This document shows, piece after piece, positions 6,701 through 8,547 of a stretch of DNA of 8,547 nucleotides. The stretch covers positions 1-8,547 of the forward strand of contig DAIUFH010000083.1 in NCBI GenBank assembly GCA_036844705.1. Direction: 5' to 3'. Below the pieces are notes generated by a model. It searched no databases. It had not been told where the DNA came from and saw only the letters and a list, made by a program, of their open reading frames with translations. Source of the stretch: DAIUFH01 sp036844705. GTDB lineage: Bacteria > Bacillota > Clostridia > Tissierellales > Tissierellaceae. The translations under genes were made by a program, and so were the position numbers. Each line of letters begins with the position of its first letter. Position 1 is the stretch's first letter.

Positions 6701-7447
6701 CTAATTCCCACCTTTATTATCAAATACTATAAATAAATTTACCCTTCTATTTAATGCTCTATTTTGCGCACTATCATTTGTAGCTATTGGATTGTACTCT
6801 CCATATCCTCTAGCAGATAGCCTCTTTGGATCTATTTTCTCAACTTCACTTAGATATCTAACTACAGATACTGCTCTAGCCGTAGACAACTCCCAATTTG
6901 TAGGATATTGCTCTACATTGATAGGAATATTATCAGTATGGCCTTCAACTACTATATCATTATCAAAATCATTGATGAGCCCTTCAAGCTTACCTAATAC
7001 ATCTATACCGGTGTCCTTAAGCTTTGCACTTCCCGTATCAAACAATATCATATCTTTTATATCAACAAATACACCCTTATCATCATATCTTACATCAACA
7101 TCCGATTGTAATTCATTTTCAGTAATGAATTCTCCTATCTTCTCATACATCTGTAAGATTTCTGGTGAAATTTGTATAGCCATACCTTGATCAATTATAC
7201 TTCCTCCCTGTATTGTAGGTACATCACTGCTATTATAACTCTCTATTAATGATGGTCCTGCCTGAAAACCAATAAAAGCCTCCTGAATCGACGTAGTAAC
7301 ATTGGCAAATTTCTCTGCATCTACATTTGACATTGAAAATAACAAGACGAAAAATGTTAATAAAAGTTGCATTAAATCACATAAAGTAGTTAGCCATGGT
7401 GCGCCGCCTCCAGCGCTACTCTCCTTTTTTCTAATTCTACTGCTCAT
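6701..7447 (-). CDS. motB: Flagellar stator protein MotB (OmpA-like, MotB/MotS/PomB family)
   Basis: MotB pairs with MotA as the ion-driven stator and anchors it to peptidoglycan. The product has 248 residues. A charged N-terminus and APWLTTLC lead to the ion-binding Asp24 in the single membrane helix (about 19-40). A plug/linker region follows, then an OmpA-type domain (about 125-242) with LFDTGSAKL (135-143), VEGHTDN (167-173), NWELSTARA (184-192) and NRRVNLFI (223-230). The residues around Asp24 (TTLCDLMQLLL, then LLFSMSNVDAEKF) look to me closer to the Na+-type PomB/MotS pattern than to the PYAD pattern of proton-type MotB. That is an inference from memory. The ATG at 7447 overlaps motA by 11 nt and has an AAAGAGG site upstream. 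Confidence 0.95.
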   Translation of the reverse strand: MSSRIRKKESSAGGGAPWLTTLCDLMQLLLTFFVLLFSMSNVDAEKFANVTTSIQEAFIGFQAGPSLIESYNSSDVPTIQGGSIIDQGMAIQISPEILQMYEKIGEFITENELQSDVDVRYDDKGVFVDIKDMILFDTGSAKLKDTGIDVLGKLEGLINDFDNDIVVEGHTDNIPINVEQYPTNWELSTARAVSVVRYLSEVEKIDPKRLSARGYGEYNPIATNDSAQNRALNRRVNLFIVFDNKGGN

Positions 7448-8249
7448 AATTTATAGCCTCTTTCGCACTTCCTAAGTCATCTTTAGTTTTCTTTTGATCA
7501 TCAGGTGATAAATAAGCCAACAATTTTTCTTCAAGCAATCTTGGATTAGTCCCAGCTTGTATTTCCAATATCCCATCTATAATCATTTGACATGTAAATA
7601 CTTCTTCATCAGTTTGCTCACTTAAGTTGTTTGCAATTGGCAGGAACACTAAATTAGCAAGAAACGAACCATAAAACGTAGTTACCAAAGCTACAGCCAT
7701 ACCACTCCCAATTGACCCTGGGTCATCTAAGTCAACAAGCATTATGATGAGTCCAATAAGAGTACCAAGCATACCATAAGCAGGAGCTAGCTCACCCCAT
7801 TTTAAGAATACCATCTGTCCGGATCTATGTCTTCTTTCCATAGTGTCCATCTTAAGTTCCATTAACTCTCTAATATTGTCAGGCTCAACACCATCAACTA
7901 CCATTTGCAGTCCCGTTGCCATAAATTCATTTCCCATTTCGCTTATATCATCCTCTAGTGCTAATAAGCCATCTCTTCTAGCCTTTCTAGATAAATCTGT
8001 AAGTAAAATTATTATATCTTCCCTATTATTTTGCGGTGAAACCATTAGTAGCTTCAACATACTAGGTATATTTAATATGGCTTTAAATGGAAAGCTGATA
8101 ATCAATGCACAAAATGATCCTCCTACAGTAATTGCAATAGATGGAAGATCATAAAAGCTACTAAGATTACCCGATATCTTAATAGACCAAAACACCAAAA
8201 TAACCCCGGCAATTAACCCACTTATTGCCGACATACTTCTTTTTTTCAT
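7437..8249 (-). CDS. motA: Flagellar stator protein MotA (MotA/PomA family)
   Basis: MotA forms the pentamer that turns against the rotor while ions pass along its interface with MotB. The product has 270 residues and four membrane segments (about 7-26, 34-53, 154-173 and 184-207). The large cytoplasmic loop between the second and third carries KARRDGLLALED (89-100), the charged patch that meets FliG. Also present are the conserved Pro156 in ELAPAYGM, GTLIGL (162-167), the DDP motif (175-177), and GMAVALVTTFYG (183-194) with a Thr pair at 190-191. A hydrophilic Lys/Asp-rich tail follows. The ATG at 8249 has a near-perfect GGAGGTGA 7 nt upstream and overlaps the flbD stop by 4 nt (ATGA). The C-terminus overlaps motB by 11 nt. 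The family also includes ExbB and TolQ, but the motB pairing settles the call. Confidence 0.96.
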   Translation of the reverse strand: MKKRSMSAISGLIAGVILVFWSIKISGNLSSFYDLPSIAITVGGSFCALIISFPFKAILNIPSMLKLLMVSPQNNREDIIILLTDLSRKARRDGLLALEDDISEMGNEFMATGLQMVVDGVEPDNIRELMELKMDTMERRHRSGQMVFLKWGELAPAYGMLGTLIGLIIMLVDLDDPGSIGSGMAVALVTTFYGSFLANLVFLPIANNLSEQTDEEVFTCQMIIDGILEIQAGTNPRLLEEKLLAYLSPDDQKKTKDDLGSAKEAINYEQ

Positions 8250-8452
8250 TTACTACTCACCTCCGGTAAGTCAAGGAATATTCGTCTTTTGAACTCTACA
8301 ATTTTTTGTATAATGTCTTCAGTACTGTTTACTACCCTAATCGTTTTTCCATTCGTTAATGTAATAACCGTATCCGGCAATTCCTCAATCTTATATATCA
8401 AATCACTATTTAAACAAAACTCTTTTCCACTTATTGATGTAAGTATAATCAT
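8246..8452 (-). CDS. flbD: FlbD/SwrD-family flagellar protein
   Basis: This is a 68-residue protein of the small FlbD family found between flgE and motA in Gram-positive and spirochaete flagellar operons. In Bacillus subtilis the equivalent (SwrD, YlzI) raises flagellar motor power and is needed for swarming. The biochemical mechanism is not established. The family pattern is clear: MIILTSISGKEFCLN (1-15), then ELPDTVITLTNGKTIRV, then a helical tail with DIIQKIVEFKRRI. It has no membrane segment or signal peptide. It should not be confused with the unrelated Caulobacter sigma-54 activator also called FlbD. The ATG at 8452 has a weak TTGGGGT site about 8 nt upstream. The gene overlaps motA by 4 nt, consistent with stator control. 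The composite repeat copy 2 begins 20 nt upstream. Confidence 0.92.
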   Translation of the reverse strand: MIILTSISGKEFCLNSDLIYKIEELPDTVITLTNGKTIRVVNSTEDIIQKIVEFKRRIFLDLPEVSSK

Positions 8453-8471
8453 ATCATCGACCCCAATTTCA

Positions 8472-8547
8472 ATTCACAATTCACAAATTACAATTCACAA
8501 TTAAAACCCGAGATTCTTCGCTATCGCTCAGAATGACAGCGGAGGGG
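8472..8547. repeat. Composite repeat element, copy 2 (upstream of flbD, cut by window edge)
   Basis: This is the same design and orientation as the element at 3937-4110. Four heptamers (attcaca, attcaca, aattaca, attcaca) occupy 8472-8499, followed by the core AAAACCCGAGATTCTTCG and CTCAGAATGACAG (8527-8539). In the core, ATTCT (8513-8517) and AGAAT (8530-8534) form a perfect 5-bp inverted repeat around a 12-nt loop. The spacer between the two core halves is only 6 nt (8521-8526), against 23 nt in copy 1. The far end may continue beyond the window. No convincing sigma-A or sigma-28 promoter for the operon is visible here, so the promoter probably lies further upstream. Confidence 0.88.

Noticed and set aside
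6792..7190. Plus-strand open frame of 132 codons
   Set aside because: It is wholly antisense to motB, whose OmpA-type domain is clearly the real coding sequence. The product is low-complexity Ser/Leu-rich, as expected of a shadow frame.
8289..8504. Plus-strand open frame of 71 codons ending in an SIHNSQ/TIHN-type peptide
   Set aside because: It lies antisense to flbD, and its C-terminal part is a translation of the heptamer array, which has no stops on the plus strand. It has no binding site or family resemblance.
8453..8547. Promoter for the operon just upstream of flbD
   Set aside because: I looked for sigma-A and sigma-28 type boxes on the minus strand. The A+T-rich heptamers contain TTGTGA-like strings but no paired -10 at proper spacing. 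The gene order suggests transcription arrives from upstream flagellar genes outside the window.

Overview
This window is one contiguous stretch of a flagellar/motility operon, read entirely from the minus strand, from a low-G+C Gram-positive bacterium. A clostridial (Clostridia/Tissierellia-type) origin is inferred from four things: A+T-rich coding sequence, strong GGAGG/AGGTG-type ribosome binding sites with tight gene packing, the flbD-motA-motB-fliL-fliO-fliP-fliQ-fliR-flhB-flhA-flhF order familiar from clostridial flagellar clusters, and an unfused FliR and FlhB. Genus cannot be fixed from what is visible.

Layout in the direction of transcription (right to left): a composite repeat element (8472-8547, running to the window edge); flbD/swrD (8452-8246); the stator genes motA (8249-7437) and motB (7447-6701); fliL (6698-6237); fliO (6253-5903); fliP (5906-5157); fliQ (5144-4878); fliR (4867-4112); a second, larger copy of the composite repeat (about 3937-4110) filling the only sizeable gap; then flhB (3916-2846), flhA (2824-755) and a 3'-truncated flhF (758 to beyond position 1). 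All complete genes look intact. Junctions are overlaps or gaps of 21 nt or less, except the 195-nt fliR-flhB gap.

The genes form a working set. FliP, FliQ and FliR build the core export gate in the membrane. FliO assists assembly of FliP. FlhB switches substrate specificity. FlhA is the large export-gate subunit with a cytoplasmic docking ring. FlhF is an SRP-type GTPase that helps place the apparatus. MotA/MotB are the ion-driven stator, FliL is stator-associated, and FlbD/SwrD is a small protein linked to stator power in Bacillus.

The gene content is conventional, and I do not see a new multi-gene system. The most unusual material is the composite repeat: a 7-bp tandem array (RTTCACA/AATKACA; 10 units in one copy, 4 in the other) joined to a G+C-richer core with short inverted repeats. 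Both copies have the same orientation, bracket the flbD-fliR block, and end about 20 nt upstream of a start codon, of flhB and of flbD respectively. Smaller points worth checking are a degenerate G3 motif in FlhF (DTLGTS), a TTG start for fliP, and sequence hints about the coupling ion of the stator.
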